A model generated the notes under the pieces. The model was given only the letters and a program-made list of their open reading frames with translations, was not told the origin of the DNA and did not search any database. From positions 1 to 14,040 of the forward strand of contig CAMLRJ010000033.1 of assembly GCA_946482345.1 (NCBI GenBank): DNA of 14,040 nt. Reading direction: 5' to 3'. Each line of letters opens with the position of its first letter. Positions within the stretch are counted from its first letter, which is position 1. The translations under genes were made by a program, and so were the position numbers. This DNA comes from an uncultured Cellvibrio sp. GTDB taxonomy: Bacteria > Pseudomonadota > Gammaproteobacteria > Pseudomonadales > Cellvibrionaceae. Below are positions 1 through 7,791 of this stretch, piece after piece.

Positions 1-81
1 CACAATCTGGATTATTTACCGGATCGCAAGCAAACGTTTGAAGCCATGGAAAAATTTCTGAAACAATATTTACCACTCTAA
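1..81 (+). CDS. C-terminal tail of an unidentified protein, possibly an S9-type alpha/beta hydrolase
   Basis: Frame 1 is open from the window edge to a TAA at 79-81 and gives 26 residues, HNLDYLPDRKQTFEAMEKFL followed by KQYLPL. The leading His, then a charged stretch and an amphipathic 'EAMEKFLKQYL' end, resembles the last helix of prolyl-oligopeptidase-like (S9) hydrolases, where the catalytic His is followed by a similar C-terminal helix. That is a resemblance only; the fragment is too short to assign. Its stop overlaps the TAG of the convergent rsmB (78-80), so the two genes meet with no intergenic DNA. A typical trkA end was considered because trkA often neighbours rsmB, but the sequence does not look like TrkA. 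Confidence 0.45.
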   Translation, partial: HNLDYLPDRKQTFEAMEKFLKQYLPL

Positions 82-1376
82 TCGGTTTTTATTAACCGCG
101 CATAATAAAAACCATCATGCCCCTCAACCTGTGGTAGCAATTGTCTACCGCAGGTTTGTTCCAACCCCCAGCCTGCAATAATTTTATCTTCAAAGGCGTC
201 TGTTTGTTGTTTTAAAAATTGCTCAATGATTTTGGCATTTTCTTTTGGAATGATCGAGCAAGTTGCATAGAGCAAAATGCCGTTTGGTTTCAACAAAGGC
301 CAGAGATTTTGCAGCATTTTTAGCTGGATATCCGCAAGCTTTGTAATATCATCTGGTTTACGCAGAATTTTAATATCAGGATGCCGACGAATAATACCCG
401 TAGCAGAACAGGGCGCATCAATTAATATGCGATCAAAGAGTTTTCCATCCCACCAGATTTCAGGTTTTGTAGCATCACCACAAATAATATCTGCACGAAG
501 ATTCAATCGCTGTAAATTTTCACGCACGCGTTGCAATCGTCTTTCTTCCAATTCCAAAGCTGTCACTTGCAAGTCCGGTTGTAGTTCCAACAAATGACCG
601 GTTTTTCCTCCTGGCGCACAACAGGCATCCAAAACGCGCAACCCGGGCTGAAGATTTAATAAATCAGCGCTGAGTTGTGCCGATTCATCCTGAACGCTAA
701 TCAATCCTTCTGCGAACAGAGGGAGCGTGTTGGGATTACAGGGATTTTCCAATCGAATTCCATAAGGACTAAAACTCGTTGGCAATGCATGAATATTTAA
801 TTCGGCAAGTAAGGCGATATATTCATCACGCGAAATTTTGTTGGTATTGATGCGCAGACAAAAAGGCGGATGTGATTGACTGGCTTGAATAATATCCGGC
901 CATTGTTGCGGCCAATATTTACTGAACATGCCATCCATCCATTCAGGATGATTGCTTTGAAATATTTTTTTCTCTGCGGCAATTTTTGCCAAAGATTCTT
1001 TATCTCGCTGAAATTGCCGCAACACACCGTTGACTAATTTACTGGCCCATTCTTTTTTCAGTGATCGAGTTACCTCAACACTTGCACCAATTGCTGCGTG
1101 GTCAGGAATGCGGGTGTGAATCAGTTGATAGAGCCCCAATAAGATTAACGCTTGAATATCCGTATCTTTATTGCGCAAAGGTTTATCGATTAATAATTCC
1201 AGATAAATCTGCAATTGTGGATGATAACGACAAACGCCAAAACATAATTCCTGCAGTAGCGGTTTATCCTGATCGGCAACCTGTATTTGCGCTGGCCCCA
1301 TCAAACTGGACAGAGAACCTTTTCCGAGCAGCAGCTGTGTAATAACTTGCGTTGCTGCCGACCTGACCGGGATCAA
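78..1376 (-). CDS. rsmB: 16S rRNA (cytosine-967 C5)-methyltransferase RsmB
   Basis: Methylates C967 of 16S rRNA with SAM; cytoplasmic. The 432-residue protein has the family's usual length. An N-terminal NusB-like helical domain (about residues 1-135) precedes the RsmB/NOP catalytic domain. Visible motifs are the SAM-binding VLDACCAPGGKT (248-259), DAPCSATG (320-327) with the conserved Cys323, and ATCS (371-374) with Cys373, the expected catalytic nucleophile. The start is TTG at 1376-1374. It shares two bases with the TGA stop of fmt (TTGA), and a GGAG lies 8 nt upstream inside the end of fmt, which supports translational coupling. The N-terminus (MIPVRSAA...) matches family N-termini, so no other start is needed. 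Last gene of the def-fmt-rsmB operon; its stop overlaps the stop of the convergent upstream gene. Confidence 0.96.
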   Translation of the reverse strand: MIPVRSAATQVITQLLLGKGSLSSLMGPAQIQVADQDKPLLQELCFGVCRYHPQLQIYLELLIDKPLRNKDTDIQALILLGLYQLIHTRIPDHAAIGASVEVTRSLKKEWASKLVNGVLRQFQRDKESLAKIAAEKKIFQSNHPEWMDGMFSKYWPQQWPDIIQASQSHPPFCLRINTNKISRDEYIALLAELNIHALPTSFSPYGIRLENPCNPNTLPLFAEGLISVQDESAQLSADLLNLQPGLRVLDACCAPGGKTGHLLELQPDLQVTALELEERRLQRVRENLQRLNLRADIICGDATKPEIWWDGKLFDRILIDAPCSATGIIRRHPDIKILRKPDDITKLADIQLKMLQNLWPLLKPNGILLYATCSIIPKENAKIIEQFLKQQTDAFEDKIIAGWGLEQTCGRQLLPQVEGHDGFYYARLIKTD

Positions 1377-2335
1377 ACGGGAATCTCCAACTGATCGCCT
1401 TGCTGAAATAATTCAGGATGACCGCGCAGAATTTCTGCAACTGACATGGATTTTTTTCCTGCCAGCTGCAACTCTTCCAATCGCAAACTGCTGTTATTGC
1501 AACTCATATAAAGACCATCTGCATCGACACGAAAAATTCTGCCAGACTGCGCCGATGTTTTTTCATTAACGACTGATGCACGCCAAACACGAAAACGCTG
1601 ATCATCGCGCGCGCCAGCCATTTTGCTATGTGCAATTGGAAAAGGATTAAACGCACGAATTTTTCGTTCCAATTCGATTGCTGATAAATTCCAATTTAAC
1701 GCTGCTTCTTCTTTGGTTAATTTGGATGCGTAGGTAACGCCAATTTCGGGTTGTTTTTGTGCTTGAATTTTTTGTGCTTCAATTAAATCCAGAGCTTGGA
1801 TCAATGCAGGTGTACCAATGGCAATTAATTTGTCATGCAAACTGCCACCCGTATCTTCTGCCGAGATACTGCATTCAGTTTTCAGCAGCATATCACCGGT
1901 GTCCAACCCCACATCCATTTGCATAATTGTCACACCGGTTTGTTGATCGCCTGCTTCTATCGCACGCTGGATAGGAGCCGCGCCGCGCCAGCGGGGAAGT
2001 AAAGATGCGTGAACATTTATACAACCGAGGCGGGGCGCATCCAAAATAATTTTTGGCAAAATTAATCCATACGCCACCACCACCATTAAATCAGCCTGTA
2101 AATTTTTTAACTGTTGTTGCGCTTCTTCAGTTTTAAAATTTAATGGTTGATATACCGGGATGTCTTTCGTTAGCGCAAGCTCTTTAACCGGACTGGCAGT
2201 TAATTTTTTTCCGCGCCCGGCGGGTCTATCCGGCTGGGTGTAAACGGCAAGTATTTTATGTTGAGTATTGAGTAAAGCCTGTAAATGTGCGGCAGCGAAA
2301 TCCGGTGTACCTGCAAAAATAATCTTCAAAGGCAT
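1373..2335 (-). CDS. fmt: Methionyl-tRNA formyltransferase
   Basis: Transfers the formyl group of 10-formyl-THF to Met-tRNA(fMet), making the bacterial initiator. The 320 residues match the family length. The N-terminal Rossmann formyltransferase domain begins IIFAGTPDFAA. The active-site stretch NVHASLLPRWRG carries Asn107 and His109, and DVGLDTGD carries Asp145; together these form the Asn-His-Asp catalytic set of the family. The C-terminal third (about 210-320) is the OB-like tRNA-binding domain. The ATG at 2335 follows the def TAA directly with no gap, and the TGA overlaps the rsmB start, so the three genes almost certainly share a transcript. Def removes the formyl group that Fmt adds, so the pairing is functional. 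Confidence 0.97.
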   Translation of the reverse strand: MPLKIIFAGTPDFAAAHLQALLNTQHKILAVYTQPDRPAGRGKKLTASPVKELALTKDIPVYQPLNFKTEEAQQQLKNLQADLMVVVAYGLILPKIILDAPRLGCINVHASLLPRWRGAAPIQRAIEAGDQQTGVTIMQMDVGLDTGDMLLKTECSISAEDTGGSLHDKLIAIGTPALIQALDLIEAQKIQAQKQPEIGVTYASKLTKEEAALNWNLSAIELERKIRAFNPFPIAHSKMAGARDDQRFRVWRASVVNEKTSAQSGRIFRVDADGLYMSCNNSSLRLEELQLAGKKSMSVAEILRGHPELFQQGDQLEIPV

Positions 2336-2842
2336 TTATCTTTCGGCCTTGTGTTTTTTCTCAAGCTTGCTGCGAATGCGCGAGCGCTTAAAAGGAGAAA
2401 TGTGATCAACAAATAATTTTCCATTCAAATGATCAAGCTCATGCTGAATACAGGTCGCCAACAATCCCTCCGGTTCCAGAGTAAACACTTCGCCTTTTTC
2501 GTTGAGTGCTTTCACACGAATTTTGGCGGGACGAATCACTGTTTCATAAAAACCCGGAACCGATAAACAGCCTTCATCGTACTCACAACTGGTGTCATCC
2601 AAAACTTCAACTTCCGGATTAATAAACACCTGTGGCTGATTTTTTTCTTCGCTGACATCAATCACCACCACACGCTGATGCACATTCACTTGTGTCGCCG
2701 CCAAGCCTATTCCGGGAGCGTCGTACATGGTTTCGAACATATCTTTCACAAGTTGACGAATAGAGTCATCCACTTGGGCAACAGGTTTCGCAACGGTGCG
2801 CAGGCGGGGGTCTGGAAATTCGAGTATAGGTAATAAGGCCAT
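2336..2842 (-). CDS. def: Peptide deformylase
   Basis: Metal-dependent hydrolase that removes the N-formyl group from nascent proteins at the ribosome exit. The 168-residue length is typical for a type I enzyme. All three signature motifs are present: GIGLAATQ (44-51), EGCLS (90-94) with the metal-ligand Cys92, and HELDH (134-138) with ligands His134 and His138 and catalytic Glu135. First gene of the leftward operon; the stop TAA abuts the fmt ATG. No strong Shine-Dalgarno is visible before the ATG at 2842; instead a 13-bp palindrome (2846-2858) occupies that position. The gene is divergent from the TsaP-like gene across a 156-bp intergenic region. Confidence 0.97.
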   Translation of the reverse strand: MALLPILEFPDPRLRTVAKPVAQVDDSIRQLVKDMFETMYDAPGIGLAATQVNVHQRVVVIDVSEEKNQPQVFINPEVEVLDDTSCEYDEGCLSVPGFYETVIRPAKIRVKALNEKGEVFTLEPEGLLATCIQHELDHLNGKLFVDHISPFKRSRIRSKLEKKHKAER

Positions 2843-2845
2843 GGT

Positions 2846-2858
2846 GTTTGTGACAAAC
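2846..2858. promoter_or_regulatory. 13-bp palindrome just upstream of def
   Basis: GTTTGT-g-ACAAAC is a perfect 6-bp inverted repeat around a single base. It lies 3 bp upstream of the def ATG, where a ribosome-binding site would be expected. It could be a dyad operator or a chance palindrome; no known regulator motif is recognised. Confidence 0.25.
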
Positions 2859-2998
2859 TTCTAGTAAAAAGGTAATTCTGGCTGCTAACATGATGATCTA
2901 GCAGGATTTCTCCTCATCAATTTCAAGCAGATTTGGATTTTCTCGACTATTATATACATCTAACTGTTCCAGAGCCGAATAAAACGGGATCGGTTTTT
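2859..2998. promoter_or_regulatory. Divergent intergenic region, def operon / TsaP-like operon
   Basis: Must hold the promoters for the leftward def-fmt-rsmB operon and the rightward tsaP-like-dprA-tsaC set. On the forward strand a TATTAT (2948-2953) is one mismatch from the -10 consensus but has no convincing -35 at the right distance. On the reverse strand TTGAAA is present (complement of 2921-2926) without a clear -10. Neither promoter can be fixed by eye. No small ORF with a ribosome-binding site was seen here. Confidence 0.3.
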
Positions 2999-4072
2999 AT
3001 GAAAAAACTATTTTTTGCTGTCGTGACTGTGTCGTTAATCAGTATTTTTGCTTGGGCTGAAGAGGTGGTACGCACCACAGGCACAGTCCTTCGTATGGAT
3101 CACCCTAACGAATATGTAGTGAAAAAAGGCGATACCCTCTGGGATATTTCCGGCACCTTTCTTTCAAAACCCTGGCTCTGGCCGGAAATCTGGGAAATTA
3201 ACCCGCAAATTGAAGACCCACACTGGATTTACCCGGGCGACTTGATCCGCTTGGTTTATCGCGAAGGCGAGCCGCGGCTCACCCTTGAGCGCACCACCAA
3301 ACTGGCTCCAGGAGATCGAAGCGCAATTAATGGCACTGATCGATTGAGCCCACAGATTCGCTCCCAACGAATTGAAGATGCGATCACGACTATTCCGCTG
3401 GAAGAGATTGATCCATTCCTGTCACGCAGCCGAATCGTTAACCCCGGTGATCTGGAGTCAGCTGCTTATATTCTGCAAGGCTCTCAACAGCACCTGATTG
3501 TCGGTGAAGGTGACGCCGCCTACGCCAGAGGAAATTTTGACGATAGCATTACCGCTTACGGTGTTTATCGCAAAGGAGAAGCCGTTATCGACCCGGTCTC
3601 GCGCGAGCTATTAGGTGTTCATGCCCAAGGCGTAGGTAATGTGAATGTGGTGACTGTTGCCAACGATATTGCCACTCTGAATGTTGCACGCTCTTATGAA
3701 GAAATTCGTCCTGGCGATCGCCTGCTGCCCAGTGATAACGAAGTGTTAACCGCCATATTTGAACCCTCTGCGCCCGATGCCGATATTGCCGGTTTAATCA
3801 TAGGTGTTGAAAGAGGCGTTACACAAATAGGCAAGCTGGATGTTGTTTTCCTCAACAGAGGCGAAAGAGAAGGCCTGCAGGTTGGTAATGTGCTGGCAAT
3901 CTACAAAACTGGCGAAGTGGTGGCAGACAGAGTTAAAGGTGATAAAGTTGCGCTGCCTGACGAACGAGCAGGTCTGTTAATGGTCTTCCGCACTTTTGAA
4001 AAAATGAGTTTTGCACTGGTTCTGGAAACAGATCGCCCTCTGGCAGTAGGCGATAAAGTCCGCAACCCATAA
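2999..4072 (+). CDS. Secreted LysM-domain protein, TsaP-like (type IV pilus secretin-associated)
   Basis: A 357-residue exported protein. MKK plus a hydrophobic stretch ending AWA|EE (cleavage after about residue 20) is a Sec signal peptide. A LysM peptidoglycan-binding domain spans residues 38-87 (from EYVVKKGDTLWDIS to the YPGDLIRL end, with the family's inserted KPWLWPEIWEINP). A long linker follows, and the last ~95 residues look like the FlgT C-terminal domain (GLIIGVERGVTQIGKLDVVF ... GDKV). This architecture and its position beside dprA match TsaP (P. aeruginosa PA0020), which in Neisseria and Myxococcus anchors the PilQ secretin to peptidoglycan. The pilus role here is inference. The ATG at 2999 is preferred over an in-frame TTG at 2933 because it places the signal peptide at the N-terminus; GGGA lies about 9 nt upstream. 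Its stop is 30 bp before dprA, suggesting an operon. Confidence 0.85.
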   Translation: MKKLFFAVVTVSLISIFAWAEEVVRTTGTVLRMDHPNEYVVKKGDTLWDISGTFLSKPWLWPEIWEINPQIEDPHWIYPGDLIRLVYREGEPRLTLERTTKLAPGDRSAINGTDRLSPQIRSQRIEDAITTIPLEEIDPFLSRSRIVNPGDLESAAYILQGSQQHLIVGEGDAAYARGNFDDSITAYGVYRKGEAVIDPVSRELLGVHAQGVGNVNVVTVANDIATLNVARSYEEIRPGDRLLPSDNEVLTAIFEPSAPDADIAGLIIGVERGVTQIGKLDVVFLNRGEREGLQVGNVLAIYKTGEVVADRVKGDKVALPDERAGLLMVFRTFEKMSFALVLETDRPLAVGDKVRNP

Positions 4073-4102
4073 TTTTTTATTTACCCATATCAAGGATGAT
4101 TT

Positions 4103-5266
4103 ATGAATACCTCTCACGCTCTTTTTGCTCCTCTTTTCCTGCAACGTTTACCCGAAACCGGCGCCGGTATTTACTGGCGCTTGCTGGATGCGTTTGGTTC
4201 AGCCGAACAAACCCTGCAAGCACCTTTGGCTCACCTGCAGAATATTTTAAAACCTGCCGCATGGGATGCCGTAAAAGCGTTTCAACAACACGCAGAATCC
4301 CACCCTATCGCCCAATTGGTTTTAGCGGATATTGAACGCATTGGTGATCAATCCGAGATTCGCTTGCTAAAATTTGAAGAAGCGGATTACCCGGAACTGT
4401 TGCGACAAATCACTAACCCACCACCTTTTTTATTTGTGAGGGGAAATACAAGTTGTTTGAACTTGCCGCAAATTGCGATTGTCGGCAGCCGCAATCCCAG
4501 CAGCGGTGGCAGTGAAAATGCCGAACGTTTTGCACACTATCTGGCAAGCCAGGGCTTTGCGATTACCAGTGGTTTAGCTTTAGGAGTTGATGGTGCAGCG
4601 CATAGAGGCACTCTAACAGCATGGGGGAAAACCATTGCGGTGATGGGCACAGCGGTTGACAGAATTTACCCCGCTCGTCACAGAGCATTAGCCCAGGAAA
4701 TTATCGAAAAAGGTGGCGCACTGGTCAGCGAATTTCCTTTGGGTACAGGTTCCTACGCAGGTAATTTTCCACAACGCAATCGCATTATCAGCGGACTAAG
4801 CCTGGGCACACTGGTGGTTGAAGCAGCACTGCAAAGTGGATCTTTAATCACAGCTCGACTAGCACTGGAGCAAAATCGGGAAGTGTTTGCGATTCCCGGT
4901 TCAATCCACAATCCATTGGCAAAAGGTTGTCACCAATTAATTCGACAAGGTGCAACATTGGTGGAAACTGCACAGGATATTCTTGATCAATTAAACGGAT
5001 TGATGAGTTTCAAATGGCAAGAAGCACAACAAAAACTGGATTTATCTGCACCTGAAAAAGAAAATGCAAAACCGACAGATTTAATTTCCAACAGCAATAG
5101 CGACACCGACAAGGTTTTCAGCGCTATGGGCTATGACCCGGTGACATTGGATGCATTGATTGAACGAACAGAATTACCCGTCAATCAATTAATTACCCAA
5201 CTAACGTTACTGGAATTGTCAGGAAAAATTGAATCTCTGGGCGGAAGTTACCAGCGAGTCTGTTAA
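4103..5266 (+). CDS. dprA: DNA-processing protein DprA (Smf)
   Basis: Binds incoming single-stranded DNA and loads RecA during natural transformation; cytoplasmic. The 387 residues fit the long DprA form. An N-terminal SAM-like helical region (1-~85) leads to the extended Rossmann DprA domain (~86-295), then a C-terminal winged-helix domain (~325-387). Diagnostic motifs are IAIVGSRNPS (124-133), SGLALGVDGAAHRGTL (156-171), MGTAVDRIYPARH (181-193), and NRIISGLSLGTLVVEA then SGSLITARLALEQ (226-257), ending in VFAIPGSI. The ATG at 4103 has AAGGA 6 nt upstream. An overlapping out-of-frame ATG at 4096 is ignored. It lies between the TsaP-like gene (30-bp gap) and tsaC (39-bp gap); the DprA-TsaC pairing is common in gammaproteobacteria. 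Confidence 0.96.
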   Translation: MNTSHALFAPLFLQRLPETGAGIYWRLLDAFGSAEQTLQAPLAHLQNILKPAAWDAVKAFQQHAESHPIAQLVLADIERIGDQSEIRLLKFEEADYPELLRQITNPPPFLFVRGNTSCLNLPQIAIVGSRNPSSGGSENAERFAHYLASQGFAITSGLALGVDGAAHRGTLTAWGKTIAVMGTAVDRIYPARHRALAQEIIEKGGALVSEFPLGTGSYAGNFPQRNRIISGLSLGTLVVEAALQSGSLITARLALEQNREVFAIPGSIHNPLAKGCHQLIRQGATLVETAQDILDQLNGLMSFKWQEAQQKLDLSAPEKENAKPTDLISNSNSDTDKVFSAMGYDPVTLDALIERTELPVNQLITQLTLLELSGKIESLGGSYQRVC

Positions 5267-5272
5267 ACTGCG

Positions 5273-5299
5273 AACCGAAAACAATTGTTAATTTCGGTT
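5273..5299 (+). promoter_or_regulatory. Hairpin in the dprA-tsaC gap
   Basis: AACCGAAA (5273-5280) pairs perfectly with TTTCGGTT (5292-5299) across an 11-nt loop that contains the palindrome ACAATTGT. It fills most of the 39-bp gap and ends 6 nt before the tsaC ATG, where a Shine-Dalgarno would normally be. It could limit tsaC translation or be a weak attenuator; no U-run follows, so it is not a canonical terminator. Confidence 0.35.
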
Positions 5300-5305
5300 A
5301 CTACA

Positions 5306-5896
5306 ATGAACGCATCAAATCCCTGGATATTGCATCCACGAATTCGTATTGGCGCTTCGGTAATTAAGTCAGGTGGCATAGTGGCTTATCCAACAGAATC
5401 GGTTTGGGGATTGGGCTGTGATCCATTTAATCCGCGTGCGGTTGATCGTTTGTTGCAAATTAAACAACGCCCGTTACACAAAGGTGTGATTTTATTAGCG
5501 GGCGATTTTACGCAAGTAGAAGAATTACTCGCGCACTTATCATCTGAACAAATAGCAATATTAAAAGCCACTTGGCCCGGCCCTGTAACCTGGTTAATTC
5601 CAAATACCGGATCAATCAAGAAAAAAATTCCTGAATGGATTTGCGGCCAATATCCCGCATTTGCATTGCGCGTTACCAATCACCCCATCGCCGCTGCATT
5701 AGCGAAAGCAGCAGGCAGGCCGATAGTGTCAACCTCATGCAATCCAAGCACGCAATTACCGGCAAAAACAATTCATCAAGTACACAAATATTTTCCAACA
5801 CAATTGGATGCTATTGTTGCAGGCAATCTGGGAGGAAATAAAAATCCGACAGAGATACGCGATTTATTAACTGGAAATATTATTCGATCTTCGTAG
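5306..5896 (+). CDS. tsaC: Threonylcarbamoyl-AMP synthase TsaC (YrdC family)
   Basis: Makes L-threonylcarbamoyl-adenylate from Thr, bicarbonate and ATP, the first step of t6A37 synthesis on ANN-decoding tRNAs. Starting from the ATG at 5306 it is 196 residues, a single YrdC/Sua5 domain of the short TsaC type. Recognisable motifs are GGIVAYPTESVWGLGCDP near the N-terminus, the KQRPLHKG nucleotide-binding loop, the WPGPVTW stretch, FALRVTNHP, and STSCNPS. An in-frame TTG at 5285 would add seven residues, but the ATG fits better the few residues usually found before the conserved core. Neither start has a good Shine-Dalgarno; a hairpin lies directly upstream instead. Third gene after the TsaP-like gene and dprA, followed by palindromic element A. 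Confidence 0.94.
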   Translation: MNASNPWILHPRIRIGASVIKSGGIVAYPTESVWGLGCDPFNPRAVDRLLQIKQRPLHKGVILLAGDFTQVEELLAHLSSEQIAILKATWPGPVTWLIPNTGSIKKKIPEWICGQYPAFALRVTNHPIAAALAKAAGRPIVSTSCNPSTQLPAKTIHQVHKYFPTQLDAIVAGNLGGNKNPTEIRDLLTGNIIRSS

Positions 5897-5899
5897 ACT

Positions 5900-6012
5900 C
5901 ACCCCACCCTAACCCTCCCCTTGGCAAGGGGAGGGAACAGATTTCACTCTGCACCAAATAAGCAGGGAGTAAAGTTCCTCCCCCTTGCCAAGGGGGAGGT
6001 TAGGAGGGGGTG
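5900..6012. repeat. Composite palindromic repeat, element A (REP-doublet/MITE-like)
   Basis: Two inverted halves. The outer arms 5900-5914 (CACCCCACCCTAACC) and 5998-6012 pair at 13 of 15 positions. Each half holds its own palindrome: 5913-5935 (CCCTCCCCTTG-g-CAAGGGGAGGG) and 5977-5999 (CCTCCCCCTTG-c-CAAGGGGGAGG). A 35-nt unique centre separates GGGAAC from GTTCC. It fills the tsaC-hemF gap, starting 3 bp after the tsaC stop. A transcript could fold into one long stem or two hairpins and attenuate read-through into hemF. No U-tract follows, so it is not called a terminator. Confidence 0.85.
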
Positions 6013-6041
6013 ATAGGCCCAATTAAAACTGGAGCACGTAA

Positions 6042-6950
<909 letters not shown>

Positions 6951-6972
6951 TTTTTCCGACCAGGAGATAAAT

Positions 6973-7791
6973 GTGACTGATCTTTACGCCGTATTTGGCA
7001 ACCCGATTGCACAAAGCAAATCACCTATTATTCACGCTGAATTCGCCAAACAAACTGCACAGGATTTACAGTACACCAAAGAACTAATCCCACTGGATGC
7101 ATTTGCTGAATCAGTCAAAAAATTCTTCGCAAATCCAAATGCAAAGGGTTTGAATATTACCGTTCCTTTTAAAATCGACGCGTTTAATCTGGTTGACGAA
7201 TTAACACCTCGCGCCAAAATTGCAGGCGCAATCAATTTTATTGCCAAACAATCCAACGGAAAACTATTAGGTGACAACACTGATGGCATAGGCATGGTTA
7301 AGGACATGCTCAGCATGAATTGGAAAATCGCTGATAAAAAAATATTGGTACTCGGCGCGGGTGGTGCAGTGAGAGGCGTATTACAACCCCTATTGGATCA
7401 AGCCCCTGCCACGATCACGATTGCCAATCGCACACTCAGCAAAGCTGAAGAACTGGTTCAGCATTTTCAAACAAAAAAAATCAATGCTACTGAATACTCA
7501 CAATTATCAGGCAAACAATTTGATTTGGTTGTGAATGGAACCTCCGCCAGTTTGCACGGCGATTTACCGCCACTCCCAGAAAAAATTCTAAGCAACACCG
7601 CTTGCTGTTACGACATGATGTACGGCGCAGAACCCACCGTATTTTTAAAATGGGCGCAACAACATAATGCAGCACAAATTGCAGATGGATTGGGAATGCT
7701 GGTGAACCAGGCGGCTGAGGCGTTTTATTTGTGGCGGGGGGTGAAACCTGTGGTAGAAGATGTGATTATGATGCTGCGAAAAAATCTTTAA
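6973..7791 (+). CDS. aroE: Shikimate 5-dehydrogenase (NADP+)
   Basis: Reduces 3-dehydroshikimate to shikimate in aromatic amino acid synthesis. Read from the GTG at 6973 the protein is 272 residues, the same length as E. coli AroE. AGGAGA lies 5 nt upstream; an in-frame ATG at 6898 would overlap hemF and add 25 non-homologous residues, so it is rejected. The substrate-binding SKS (15-17) lies in GNPIAQSKSP, and NITVPFK carries the catalytic Lys67. DNTDGIGM follows, then the Rossmann glycine loop GAGGAVRG, the NADP-binding NRTLSKA, NGTSASL, YDMMY and the terminal DGLGMLVNQAAEAF. The TAA ends at 7791 and the next gene's stop, on the other strand, begins at 7792. Confidence 0.97.
   Translation: MTDLYAVFGNPIAQSKSPIIHAEFAKQTAQDLQYTKELIPLDAFAESVKKFFANPNAKGLNITVPFKIDAFNLVDELTPRAKIAGAINFIAKQSNGKLLGDNTDGIGMVKDMLSMNWKIADKKILVLGAGGAVRGVLQPLLDQAPATITIANRTLSKAEELVQHFQTKKINATEYSQLSGKQFDLVVNGTSASLHGDLPPLPEKILSNTACCYDMMYGAEPTVFLKWAQQHNAAQIADGLGMLVNQAAEAFYLWRGVKPVVEDVIMMLRKNL

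Noticed and set aside
2933..2998. Upstream TTG extension of the TsaP-like gene
   Set aside because: It adds 22 residues before MKK and would bury the signal peptide; the ATG at 2999 gives a normal Sec leader.
4096..4335. 79-codon forward ORF
   Set aside because: Overlaps dprA in another frame; its ATG lies inside the dprA Shine-Dalgarno.
5977..6012. Rho-independent terminators at the palindromes
   Set aside because: The GC stems are strong but none is followed by a T-run on the relevant strand; they are better described as repeats that might attenuate transcription.
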